64,000 nucleotides of DNA from the NCBI GenBank assembly GCA_017999365.1, contig JAGNLW010000001.1, positions 1,248,239 to 1,312,238 on the forward strand, written 5' to 3'. Each line of letters starts with the position of its first letter. Positions within the stretch are counted from its first letter, which is position 1. A model generated the notes under the pieces. That model was given only the letters and a program-made list of their open reading frames with translations. It searched no databases and was not told where the DNA came from. Positions 1 through 7,922 of this stretch are shown here, piece by piece. The DNA is from Candidatus Aminicenantota bacterium. GTDB lineage: Bacteria; Acidobacteriota; Aminicenantia; Aminicenantales; Saccharicenantaceae. A program made the translations under genes and the position numbers.

Positions 1-353
1 GCTTCAACGTCTGGCTCTTCCAGATCGCCCGCAACGCCCACGTCGATCACCTCCGAAAGCACAAGGCCACCCTGCCCCTCGACGAGCAGTTCGCCGAGAC
101 GCCCGGGCGCGAGCCCCTGCCGGGGGCGGCCTACGAGTCCGACCGCGAGGCCGAGCTCGTCCGCCGGGCCCTCGACCGCCTGCCGGTCCAGAAGCGGGAG
201 GTCTTGGTCCTTTTCCGCTACCAGAACCTCAAGCTCCGGGAGATCGCCGAGCTCCTCGGCGTCCAGGTGGGCACGGTCAAGGCCCAGGTCCACCGGGCGC
301 TCAAGGACCTCAGCCGCATCTACCTCGATCTTCAGAAAGGGAACGTGTCATGA
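1..353 (+). CDS. ECF RNA polymerase sigma factor, C-terminal part (5' end outside window)
   Basis: About 116 residues are visible, read from base 3. The first part matches the end of sigma region 2 (FNVWLFQIARNAHVDHLRK), followed by an acidic linker and a region 4 helix-turn-helix (LREIAELLGVQVGTVKAQVH) that would contact the -35 box. The protein directs RNA polymerase to a small regulon and would be held by the anti-sigma factor that starts at 350, whose ATG overlaps this stop codon (ATGA). The pair is followed by two DUF4097 envelope proteins, so the regulon probably concerns the cell envelope (inference). The missing N-terminus lies upstream of the window. Confidence 0.9.
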   Translation, partial: FNVWLFQIARNAHVDHLRKHKATLPLDEQFAETPGREPLPGAAYESDREAELVRRALDRLPVQKREVLVLFRYQNLKLREIAELLGVQVGTVKAQVHRALKDLSRIYLDLQKGNVS

Positions 354-1147
354 CCTGCGAGAAGACCCAGGAACGGTTCGCCGATTACCTGACGGGCGAC
401 CTCGACGAGGCCGGCTGCGGCGAGGTTCGGGCGCACATCGCCGCCTGCGCCGCCTGCCGCGGGGACCTCGAGGACCTGACCGCCGTCTGGACCAAGCTCG
501 GCGTCCTGCCCGAGGAACAACCGAGCGGCGCCCTGCGGGCCCGGTTCTACACCATGCTCGAAGAGCACAAGGCCGCGGGCGAGCGCCGGGCGGCGCGGCC
601 CGCGTGGCGGGAGTGGTTCAGCTTCCGCCGGCCGGCCTTCTCCGCGTCGTTCTCGGCCGTCCTGCTCGTGGCCGGCCTGGCCGCCGGCTGGCTCCTGAAC
701 GGCGGGATGCGGGGGCGGCTGAAATACGCCAGCCTCTTCCGCGAGGTCCAGGACATGCGCCAGCAGATGGCCGTGTCGCTCCTCGACCGGCCGTCGGCTA
801 GCGAGCGCATCCAGGGCGTCGGCTACACAGCCGAGGTCAAGGAGCCGAACGACGCGACGCTCGCCGCGCTCTTCGACGCGGTCGACAAGGACCCCAATCC
901 CAACGTCCGCCTGGCCGCCGTCGACGCGCTCTATCTTTTCCGCGACCGGCCCGGCGTCCGGGAGCGGCTGGTCCGGTCCCTCACCGTCCAGACCTATCCC
1001 CTCGTCCAGGTCGCCCTCATCGACTTCCTGGTCGAGGTCCGGGAGGCCCGGGCGGCCGCGGCGCTCAAGACGCTCGTCGAGGGCGACGCGCTGACGCCGG
1101 AAGTCAAGAAGCGGGCCGAGCTCGGCCTGCAGCAGATCACGATCTGA
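350..1147 (+). CDS. zinc-finger anti-sigma factor with HEAT-like C-terminal domain
   Basis: 265 residues. The N-terminus is a zf-HC2 anti-sigma domain with C3 and the H29-x3-C33-x2-C36 cluster, the usual zinc site for binding an ECF sigma factor in the cytoplasm. One membrane segment follows at about residues 98-117. The part beyond the membrane (about 165-265) has two or three HEAT-like helical repeats (for example NPNVRLAAVDALYLF), which would lie in the periplasm. Translation is coupled to the sigma gene by an ATGA overlap. HEAT repeats on the sensor side are not the commonest arrangement and could bind a protein signal (inference). The family call is firm; the ligand is unknown. Confidence 0.85.
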   Translation: MTCEKTQERFADYLTGDLDEAGCGEVRAHIAACAACRGDLEDLTAVWTKLGVLPEEQPSGALRARFYTMLEEHKAAGERRAARPAWREWFSFRRPAFSASFSAVLLVAGLAAGWLLNGGMRGRLKYASLFREVQDMRQQMAVSLLDRPSASERIQGVGYTAEVKEPNDATLAALFDAVDKDPNPNVRLAAVDALYLFRDRPGVRERLVRSLTVQTYPLVQVALIDFLVEVREARAAAALKTLVEGDALTPEVKKRAELGLQQITI

Positions 1148-1154
1148 GGCGGCC

Positions 1155-2075
1155 ATGAAGACGCGCGCCCCGATCCTCGTCGCCGCCGTCGCGGGCCTCG
1201 CCGTCGCCGCGGCGGTGGCCGTCACGGCGGCGCAAACCTGGCGGGACGACGACCGCGACTGGAAGTCCTTTAAGACGGAGGACATCCGCAAGACCCTGAG
1301 CTTCCCCGATCCCGCCAAGCCCGGCGAGGTCGCCATCGACAACATCTTCGGCCCCGTCACGGTCGAAGGCTACGCCGGCAACGATGTCGTCCTGGAGGCG
1401 CGGAAGATCGTCTACGCCCGCGACGAGGCCCGGGCCCGCAAGGCCGAGGACGAGGTCAGGCTCGACGTCGCCGTGAAGGGCAACACCATCGAGGCCTACG
1501 TCGACGGGCCCTTCCGCGAAAAGGACGAGGAGGGACGCGGCGTCCGCATCCGCCGCGATCCCGGCTACCGGGTCTACTACGGCTTCCGGCTCAAGGTCCC
1601 GGCCGCGTCGCGCCTCTACGTGTCCACGGTCACCGACGGCGACGTCGAGGTCCGCGGGGTCGAGGGCGCGTTCGACGTCCGCAACGTCAACGGCCAGGTC
1701 CGCGTCGTCGACGCGGCCGCCGCGGGCGACGCCCGGACGGTCAACGGCGGCGTCACCGTCGTCTTCCGGCGCGAGCCCGGCGGGGCCTGCCTGTTCAAGA
1801 CCGTCAACGGCGACGTCGAGGTCGGCTTCCCGGCGGCGCCGGCGGCCGACTTCCGCATCGAGACCATGAACGGCGAGGCCTATTCCGACTTCGACGTCAC
1901 CCGCCTGCCCCGGTCGCTCCCGGTCCGCGAGGAGCGGCGGGAGAGGGACGGGAAATCCGTCCACCGCTGGGACGGCGCGTACGGCGTCCGGTCCGGCAAG
2001 GGCGGGCCGGAGATCCGGCTCGAGACCCTGACCGGCGACGTCCTGATCGCCAAACGCTCGAAACTGATGTCCTGA
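1155..2075 (+). CDS. DUF4097-type beta-helix envelope protein
   Basis: 306 residues with an N-terminal signal peptide (about 1-26, ending near VTAAQ). The rest is a run of short beta strands with repeats of the type IDNIFGPVTVEGY, VRGVEGAFDVRNVNGQV and ARTVNGGVTV, the pattern of DUF4097/putative adhesin proteins that fold as a right-handed beta-helix. Export to the periplasm or surface is likely. It lies 7 bases after the anti-sigma gene and 18 bases before a paralogue, so all four form one operon. Molecular function is not known for this family. Confidence 0.75.
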   Translation: MKTRAPILVAAVAGLAVAAAVAVTAAQTWRDDDRDWKSFKTEDIRKTLSFPDPAKPGEVAIDNIFGPVTVEGYAGNDVVLEARKIVYARDEARARKAEDEVRLDVAVKGNTIEAYVDGPFREKDEEGRGVRIRRDPGYRVYYGFRLKVPAASRLYVSTVTDGDVEVRGVEGAFDVRNVNGQVRVVDAAAAGDARTVNGGVTVVFRREPGGACLFKTVNGDVEVGFPAAPAADFRIETMNGEAYSDFDVTRLPRSLPVREERRERDGKSVHRWDGAYGVRSGKGGPEIRLETLTGDVLIAKRSKLMS

Positions 2076-2093
2076 GAGGACAAGGAGGAGAAC

Positions 2094-3203
2094 ATGAAGA
2101 ACAGAATCATCGCGAACATCGTCGCCCTGGCGCTCGTCGTCGCCGGGACGTGCGGCTGGGCCGTCGCTCAGACGAAGGAAGAGGCCCCGGACCGGGCCGT
2201 CGTGCCGCTCTCCAACCCGGCCAAGCCGGCCAAGATCGAGATCCAGGTCATGCGCGGCAGCATCACCGTCAAGGGCTATCCGGGCAAGGAGATCATCGTC
2301 GAGGCCCGGGTGCGGGAGAAGGCCCTGACCGGCGTCGGCGCCTATTACAGCGGGGCCTACGCGGGGACCGGGCCGTGGGTCGCCGTCCCTCCCCCCGCGC
2401 CCCCGGCCACTCCGGCCCCGGCCACAGCCCCGGCTCCGATGCTCCGCCTGAGCGAGAAGGATATGAAGGAGATCGAGGCCAAGCTGGCCGAGACGCTGGC
2501 CGACCAGGAGGTCCTGGCCAAGAAAGTCACCGGCCAGCAATACGCGCGGGCCACGGCGCTCTACGACGAGTACTTCCAGGACGACAAGAAGCGGCGCGAG
2601 GAGAAGGCCAAGAGAACGGCCGGCATGAAGCAGCTGACGGGCGTGTCGTCGGGCCTGGAGATCGAGGAGGAGGGCAACGTCGTCAGCGTCAGCGCCCAGT
2701 CCTTCAAGGCGGCGACCGACCTCGTCATCCAGGTCCCCGTCGCGTCGTCGCTCGAGATCCGCACGAACATGGACGGCGCCATCGTCGTCGAGGGCGTCGG
2801 CGGCGAGATCGACATCAACAACATCAACGGCCCGGTGACGCTGAAGAACGTCTCGGGCAACACCCTCGTCCACACGGTCACGGGCGACATCCGGGCCGAG
2901 CTGACGCGGATCGCGGCCGACAAGCCGATGTCGTTCAGCACCATGAACGGCGATATCGACGTGACCCTGCCGGCCGACATCAAGGCCAGCATGAAGATGA
3001 AGACCGACCAGGGCGAGATCTATACGGATTTCGACATGAGTGTCGGCCGGAAGGCCGGCCGGGCCGAGGCGGCCGAGAAGACCGAGCAGGGCAAGTACCG
3101 CATCTCGTTCGACAAGGCCCTGCTGGGGCAGGTCAACGGCGGCGGGACCGAGATCTCGTTCAACACCTTCAGCGGCGACATCTACATCCGCAAGCGGAAG
3201 TAG
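2094..3203 (+). CDS. DUF4097-type beta-helix envelope protein with Pro/Ala linker
   Basis: 369 residues, paralogue of the preceding gene. It has a signal peptide (cleavage likely near residue 24, GWAVAQ), the same opening strand block (NPAKPAKIEIQVMRGSITVKG), then an insertion of about 90 residues with a Pro/Ala-rich stretch and a charged helical segment, and then the beta-helix repeats (VEGVGGEIDINNINGPVTL). A full Shine-Dalgarno site (AAGGAGG) precedes the ATG. It is the last gene before the terminator at 3273. The charged helical insertion is not in the upstream paralogue and may be a binding or spacer element (inference). Confidence 0.75.
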   Translation: MKNRIIANIVALALVVAGTCGWAVAQTKEEAPDRAVVPLSNPAKPAKIEIQVMRGSITVKGYPGKEIIVEARVREKALTGVGAYYSGAYAGTGPWVAVPPPAPPATPAPATAPAPMLRLSEKDMKEIEAKLAETLADQEVLAKKVTGQQYARATALYDEYFQDDKKRREEKAKRTAGMKQLTGVSSGLEIEEEGNVVSVSAQSFKAATDLVIQVPVASSLEIRTNMDGAIVVEGVGGEIDINNINGPVTLKNVSGNTLVHTVTGDIRAELTRIAADKPMSFSTMNGDIDVTLPADIKASMKMKTDQGEIYTDFDMSVGRKAGRAEAAEKTEQGKYRISFDKALLGQVNGGGTEISFNTFSGDIYIRKRK

Positions 3204-3272
3204 GGCGCCGGCGGGCCCGGGCGGGCGCTCGTGTGGGCGAGCCCGAGCAAGCCCGCGGTCAGTGGCTCCCCA

Positions 3273-3300
3273 GGGGCGGCCATCCGGCCGCCCCTTTTTT
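3273..3300 (+). terminator. intrinsic terminator of the sigma/DUF4097 operon
   Basis: A perfect 9-bp stem GGGGCGGCC / GGCCGCCCC with loop ATCC is followed directly by six T residues. It lies 70 bases after the stop codon of the last operon gene. Confidence 0.93.
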
Positions 3301-3303
3301 GTT

Positions 3304-3324
3304 CGGGGTCAGACCCCAGCTTCT
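3304..3324. repeat. class A REP-like palindrome, left copy
   Basis: The 13-bp palindrome GGGGTCAGACCCC is at 3305-3317. The flanked 21-base unit (3304-3324) is repeated without a mismatch in inverted orientation at 4988-5008, on the other side of the amino acid permease gene. Beyond 21 bases the similarity continues weakly (CGAATATTT against TCAATATAA). The sequence from about 3320 to 3420 is poorer in GC than the surroundings and holds no gene. Confidence 0.9.
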
Positions 3325-3493
3325 CGAATATTTACAGCACTTTAACCCCGTTCGGGGACTCGCCTCAAGCAATAACTATCGTGTTTTTGGGCCGGAAAAA
3401 GTAGAAATCACCTGGTCCATGAGGGGCCAAGGCCGGGGAAAACGCCGCGGGCGATGCCGGCCGCGGCGATAGCCGGAGCGCCGGCGGAGGCGG

Positions 3494-4852
3494 TCAGCCC
3501 GCCTGTCGGGCGCGGGAGCGCTTCCGGTTCCAATACAGGTAGGCCGGGATGCCCAGGGAGATGATGACCAGCCCGGCGAACGAGTTGCGGAACGATCCGA
3601 CCAGGGCATTGACGATGACGAACAGGGCCGCCAGGATGAACAGGACCGGTGTCACGGGGTAGCCGAGGGTCTTGTACGGGCGCGGCAGGTCCGGTCGTTT
3701 CTTGCGCAGCACGAAGACGCCCACGACCGCCAGGCCCAGGAAGATCCAGTTGCCGAACACGGCGTAGGTCAGGAGCTGCTCGAACGTCCCGCTCAGGCTG
3801 AGGACGATGCTCCAGGCCCCGACGACCATGAGCGAGACGTGCGGGGTGTGATACTTCGGGTGGACGGCGGCCATCTTCTTGAAGAACAGGCCGTCCTTGG
3901 CCATGGCGTAGTAGACGCGCGGCCCGGTCAGGACGTGGCCGTTGGCCGCGCCCAGGATCGAGAACAGGATGATGGCCGAGACGACGGACGCGCCGACCGG
4001 CCCGACCGCGACATTCATGGCCGCGGCCGCGATCCGGTCGGCTTTGGCCATCTCCGCCGCCGGCACGACGTAGAGATAGGCGACGTTGGCCAGGATGTAG
4101 AGGATCGTGACGATGCCGCAGCCGGCGATGAGCCCGATCGGCAGCGACCGGGACGGGTCCTTCGTCTCGCCGGCGTTGAAGGTCGAGACCTCGAAACCCT
4201 TGTAGGCCCAGAGCACGGCCACGAGGGCCAGTCCGAAGGCCTCGACGAGGCCGCCGCCGAGCCCGGACGAAGCCGGAGCCGTCAGGTTCCCCCAATCGCC
4301 CTTGCCGGACAGGAAAACCACGGCGATGATGCCGAGCAGGGCGACGAACTTGAGGGTCGTCAGGAGGTTCTGCAGGAGGGCGCCCCGCTTGACGCCGAAA
4401 TAGTTGATGGCCAGCAGGAAGAGGATGAAGGCGACGGCGACCGCCTTCTGGGCGACGGGCCCGATGGGCACGAAATGGGGCAGGTACTTGGAGGCGAAGG
4501 CCACCGACAGCGTGGCGATCGTCCCCGAATCGACGACCAGGAAGATCGTCCAGCCGAACAGGAACCCGAACATGGGCCCGTAGATCTCGCGCAGGTAGAC
4601 GTAGATGCCGCCGGTCTCGGAGAAAGCCGCGGCCAACTCGGCCAGGGCCAGGACCCCGAACATGCAGGCGATGCCTCCGGCGATCCAGACGGCCAGCATG
4701 AGCAGCGGCGAGCGGACCTGGCCCGCCACGGTGGCCGGGACGATGAAGATGCCCGAGCCGATCATGGTGCCGACGACGATGCTGATGATGCTGCCCGTGC
4801 CGAGGCAGCGGACGAGAGGCGTGCCGGGAGGCGTGGGTTCATGGTGCGACAT
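3494..4852 (-). CDS. APC-superfamily amino acid permease
   Basis: 452 residues with about twelve hydrophobic segments. The first membrane segment carries the APC signature GSGIF (residues 32-36), and the second has SETGGIYVYLREIYGP, typical of the LAT/APC branch of amino acid transporters. It would import or exchange amino acids across the inner membrane; the substrate cannot be read from the sequence. No ribosome binding site is seen. Instead a -10 box lies 6 bases before the ATG, suggesting a leaderless message. The gene stands alone between inverted REP-like repeats. Confidence 0.9.
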   Translation of the reverse strand: MSHHEPTPPGTPLVRCLGTGSIISIVVGTMIGSGIFIVPATVAGQVRSPLLMLAVWIAGGIACMFGVLALAELAAAFSETGGIYVYLREIYGPMFGFLFGWTIFLVVDSGTIATLSVAFASKYLPHFVPIGPVAQKAVAVAFILFLLAINYFGVKRGALLQNLLTTLKFVALLGIIAVVFLSGKGDWGNLTAPASSGLGGGLVEAFGLALVAVLWAYKGFEVSTFNAGETKDPSRSLPIGLIAGCGIVTILYILANVAYLYVVPAAEMAKADRIAAAAMNVAVGPVGASVVSAIILFSILGAANGHVLTGPRVYYAMAKDGLFFKKMAAVHPKYHTPHVSLMVVGAWSIVLSLSGTFEQLLTYAVFGNWIFLGLAVVGVFVLRKKRPDLPRPYKTLGYPVTPVLFILAALFVIVNALVGSFRNSFAGLVIISLGIPAYLYWNRKRSRARQAG

Positions 4853-4858
4853 GCCGCT

Positions 4859-4887
4859 ATCTTATTGATGGAGCGGTCCGAATGCAA
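4859..4887 (-). promoter_or_regulatory. promoter of the permease gene, probably leaderless
   Basis: On the minus strand TTGCAT (4882-4887), a 17-base spacer and TAAGAT (4859-4864). Only 6 bases separate the -10 box from the ATG at 4852, so transcription should start at or next to the start codon. Confidence 0.6.
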
Positions 4888-4987
4888 TCGCGGAAAACGT
4901 TGTTTTTGGGGGTAAAAACATGAAAATTTCTCACTCGCCTGCCTGATGCGAAAGCGTGCTCGCGGGCTATGTTCAAGATTATATTGA

Positions 4988-5008
4988 AGAAGCTGGGGTC
5001 TGACCCCG
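4988..5008. repeat. class A REP-like palindrome, right copy
   Basis: Exact reverse complement of 3304-3324 over 21 bases; palindrome core at 4995-5007. It lies 5 bases upstream of the -35 box at 5013. Confidence 0.9.
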
Positions 5009-5012
5009 GAGA

Positions 5013-5041
5013 TTGACAGAGGTGGACGGCGGAAATATCCT
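5013..5041 (+). promoter_or_regulatory. sigma-70-type promoter of the amidohydrolase gene
   Basis: TTGACA (5013-5018), 17-base spacer, TATCCT (5036-5041), 39 bases before the ATG at 5081. The REP-like palindrome ends 5 bases upstream. Confidence 0.7.
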
Positions 5042-5080
5042 TGTCCTCTCGAGAACGTCCGCCGCGAAGGGAGCAGCGCT

Positions 5081-6817
5081 ATGGCCTCGAAGAACCGCCG
5101 CGTGGGATTACTCCTCTCTCTCCTCCCCATCATCATCATCCTCTTCATCGTCAATCGCCGCCAGCGCCAGACCGAGCCCGCGGCCGACCTCATCCTCATC
5201 AACGGCAAGATCGTCACCGTCGACGAGAACGCGCCCTCGGCCTCCTGGCTCGCCGTCCGGGGCGACCGCATCGCCGCCCTCGGCACCGCGCCCGACGGCT
5301 ACAAGCGCTACGTCGGCGACACGACCAAGGTCATCGAGCTCGGCGGCGCCCTGGCCGTCCCCGGGCTCATCGAGAGCCACGGCCACTTCACCGGCCTCGG
5401 CCAGTCCAAGACCGTCCTCGACCTGACCACCGCCCGCTCCTGGGACGACATCGTGGCCCAGGTCGCCGCCGCCGTCGCCGGGGCCAAGCCCGGCGACTGG
5501 ATCATGGGCCGCGGCTGGCACCAGGAGAAGTGGGACCGCGCCCCCGAGCCCAACGTCGACGGCCTGCCCATCCACACGGCCCTGAGCCGGGTCTCCCCCG
5601 CGAACCCCGTCCTGCTCGAGCACGCCAGCGGCCACTCGGCCCTGGCCAACGCCAAGGCCATGGAGCTGTCGAAGATCACCCGCACGACCACCGACCCCGA
5701 GGGCGGCCAGATCGTCCGCGACGCCCGGGGCGAGCCCATCGGCGCCTTCATCGAGACGGCCCAGGGCCTCCTCCGCTACGAAGCCGGCCACTTCACCCCC
5801 GACGAGGCCGCCGCCCGCACCCGCCGGCTCGTCGAACTGGCCGCCCGAGAGTGCCTCGTCCACGGCGTCACGACCTTCCACGACGCCGGAGCCCTGTTCG
5901 GCACCGTCGAGATCTACAAGAAGATGGCCGAGGAGGGCGCCCTCCCCGTCCGCCTCTACGTCATGCTCAGCGCCGATTCGCGCACCCTCGCCGAGCGGGC
6001 CGCCGGCTACCCCCTCATCGGCGCGGTCGACAACCACCTGACCGTGCGGACCATCAAACGCCTCATCGACGGCGCCCTCGGGGCCCACGGCGCCTGGCTC
6101 CTCGAGCCCTACGCCGACCTGCCGCCGGGCGCGCCGAACCCGGCCGGCCTCAACACCGAGTCGCTCGAGGAGATGCGGGCCACGGCCGCCTTCGCCATCG
6201 AGCGCGGCTTCCAGCTCTCGACCCACGCCATCGGCGACCGCGGCAACCGCGAGACGCTCGACATCTACGAAGCGGCCATGAAGGCCCACCCCGAAAAGAC
6301 CGACCTGCGCTGGCGCATCGAGCACGCCCAGCATCTCTCCCCCGCCGACATCCCGCGCTTCCACGCCCTCGGCGTCATCCCGGCCATGCAGGCCGTCCAC
6401 TGCACCTCCGACGCGCCCTGGGTCCTCAAGCGGCTCGGCGCCGCCCGGGCCGCCGAAGGCGCCTACGTCTGGCGCAAGCTCATGGACGCCGGCTCGATCA
6501 TCCCCAACGGCACGGACGTCCCCGTCGAGCCCATCGCGCCCATGTCCTGCTTCTACGCCGCCGTGACCCGCAAGCTCAAGGACGGCACGCTCTTCTATCC
6601 CGACCAGAAGATGACCCGCGAGGAGGCCCTGCGCTCCTACACCATCAACGGCGCCTACGCCGGCTTCGAGGAGGCGCTCAAGGGCTCGCTCACGCCCGGC
6701 AAGCTGGCCGACATCGCCGTCCTCAGCCGCGACATCCTGACCTGCCCCGAGGACGACCTTCCCGGGACCGAGGTCCTTTACACGATCGTCGGAGGCAAGG
6801 TCCTCTACCAGAAATGA
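5081..6817 (+). CDS. membrane-anchored amidohydrolase, YtcJ/Amidohydro_3 type
   Basis: 578 residues. An N-terminal hydrophobic stretch (about 9-24) is an uncleaved anchor or signal. The enzyme part follows the metal-dependent amidohydrolase pattern: beta-sandwich strand LILINGKIVTVDENA, metal-ligand motif ESHGHF (H100, H102), later metal/catalytic histidines in STHAIGDRGN and RIEHAQHL, and the aspartate motif GTDVPVEPI. This matches the YtcJ-like branch, which hydrolyses C-N bonds in amides or ureides; the substrate is unknown. A ribosome binding site (AAGGGAG) precedes the ATG. The stop codon overlaps the next gene (ATGA), so the two are translated together. Confidence 0.88.
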   Translation: MASKNRRVGLLLSLLPIIIILFIVNRRQRQTEPAADLILINGKIVTVDENAPSASWLAVRGDRIAALGTAPDGYKRYVGDTTKVIELGGALAVPGLIESHGHFTGLGQSKTVLDLTTARSWDDIVAQVAAAVAGAKPGDWIMGRGWHQEKWDRAPEPNVDGLPIHTALSRVSPANPVLLEHASGHSALANAKAMELSKITRTTTDPEGGQIVRDARGEPIGAFIETAQGLLRYEAGHFTPDEAAARTRRLVELAARECLVHGVTTFHDAGALFGTVEIYKKMAEEGALPVRLYVMLSADSRTLAERAAGYPLIGAVDNHLTVRTIKRLIDGALGAHGAWLLEPYADLPPGAPNPAGLNTESLEEMRATAAFAIERGFQLSTHAIGDRGNRETLDIYEAAMKAHPEKTDLRWRIEHAQHLSPADIPRFHALGVIPAMQAVHCTSDAPWVLKRLGAARAAEGAYVWRKLMDAGSIIPNGTDVPVEPIAPMSCFYAAVTRKLKDGTLFYPDQKMTREEALRSYTINGAYAGFEEALKGSLTPGKLADIAVLSRDILTCPEDDLPGTEVLYTIVGGKVLYQK

Positions 6818-7305
6818 ACGCGCGAGCGGTCTTCGTCCTCCTGGTCGTGGCGACGTTCGCGGCCGCGGCGTCCGCCGCTCCGGGTGCCGCTCAGGGTCCC
6901 CCGGCCAAGGTCCCCCGTTGGGAATCGAACCTGTCCCTCGGCGCGGTCAGCTCCGGGCGGATCGGGATCGTCAAGTCCTTCTGGTGGTACGCCGTGCCGC
7001 GGATCGTGACGGTCGGGTTGAGCCTCGACCATGTCCTGGAGGCCATCCCGGTCTCGCTCACTCTGGCCGTCAACGCGCCCACGCCCATCGTCGTCCCCTT
7101 CGTCTGCGCCGGCGCCGGAACCACGCTGACCGTCGGCGGCATCTCCTTCTACGGGGGCGGGCTCAAGATCCGCCTCGGACGCCGCCTCGGCATCATCGCC
7201 GAATGCCGGAGGTACGCCTTCCGGCAGACCGACGGCGCCTTCGAGCCGACCTACACCAAGGCCACGGCCCGTTATTTCGGGGCCGGGCTGGCCTGGATCT
7301 ATTGA
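6814..7305 (+). CDS. secreted small beta-rich protein, unknown function
   Basis: 163 residues, beginning in the stop codon of the amidohydrolase gene (ATGA overlap). A clear signal peptide covers about residues 1-24 (VFVLLVVATFAAAASAAPG). The mature part is short alternating hydrophobic strands with many glycines, like a small outer-membrane barrel: for example ISFYGGGLKIRLGRRLGII and the aromatic C-terminus FGAGLAWIY. I do not recognise the family. Coupling to the amidohydrolase suggests a joint envelope role (inference). Confidence 0.7.
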   Translation: MNARAVFVLLVVATFAAAASAAPGAAQGPPAKVPRWESNLSLGAVSSGRIGIVKSFWWYAVPRIVTVGLSLDHVLEAIPVSLTLAVNAPTPIVVPFVCAGAGTTLTVGGISFYGGGLKIRLGRRLGIIAECRRYAFRQTDGAFEPTYTKATARYFGAGLAWIY

Positions 7306-7372
7306 GGGCCGGCGCAACGGGACGCGGCGCTCCGGGGTATAGGGGTATAGTGGAGATCGGAAGGGAGAGATC

Positions 7373-7885
7373 ATGACACGAGCGAACCGCGTCATATTCG
7401 CCATAGCGGCGGCCGGCTTCCTGGCCCTCGCGCCGGCCCTGCCCGCCCGGGCCCAAGCCCGTTTCGACACCCGACCGGTCACCTTTCTTGTCGACCTCGG
7501 CTACGTCAACCTGGCCGACTATCCCAAGTGGATCGCCCTCGGCCCCGAGGTCGAGTTGCGGCTCGGCCGTTTCCTGTCGCTCAACCCGGAGGCCTCGATA
7601 TGGCTGCGGCAGTCCCGCGGCGGCACCGTCCAGTTCGTTCCCGGCGCGACGGCCAACGTCCACATCGGCCGCTTCTCTATCGGCGGCGGCGCCGTCCGGC
7701 GCGTCTCGGACTGGTCCGAGAGCGCGGGCGGCGCACTCGTCCCCAAGTTCCAGGTCGGCCTGCGATCCGGTCCGACACGCCTGACCCTGGCCGGCTACTA
7801 CCTGAACGTCACGAACGATGTCGTCCTCAGCCTGACGGTCGGGATCGGCGTCGGCCGCCGCGAGCCCCGCGACCCCGACGATTAG
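7373..7885 (+). CDS. secreted beta-barrel-like protein, unknown function
   Basis: 170 residues with a signal peptide (about 1-26, ending PARAQA). The mature part has strand-turn-strand periodicity (VELRLGRFLSL, TVQFVPGATANVHIGRFSIGGG) resembling the gene just upstream in style and size, so it may be another small outer-membrane barrel. A purine-rich ribosome binding site (GGGAGAG) lies before the ATG, and a possible -10 box TATAGT lies at 7346. I do not recognise the family. Confidence 0.68.
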   Translation: MTRANRVIFAIAAAGFLALAPALPARAQARFDTRPVTFLVDLGYVNLADYPKWIALGPEVELRLGRFLSLNPEASIWLRQSRGGTVQFVPGATANVHIGRFSIGGGAVRRVSDWSESAGGALVPKFQVGLRSGPTRLTLAGYYLNVTNDVVLSLTVGIGVGRREPRDPDD

Positions 7886-7922
7886 AGACCGGCCAGGCGC
7901 CGGCGCGGCAGGCCGTGACGGG

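Noticed and set aside
1137..2873. A 578-codon minus-strand frame opposite the DUF4097 genes
   Set aside because: Low-complexity Asp/Gly/Arg translation typical of antisense frames; sense genes have signal peptides and ribosome binding sites.
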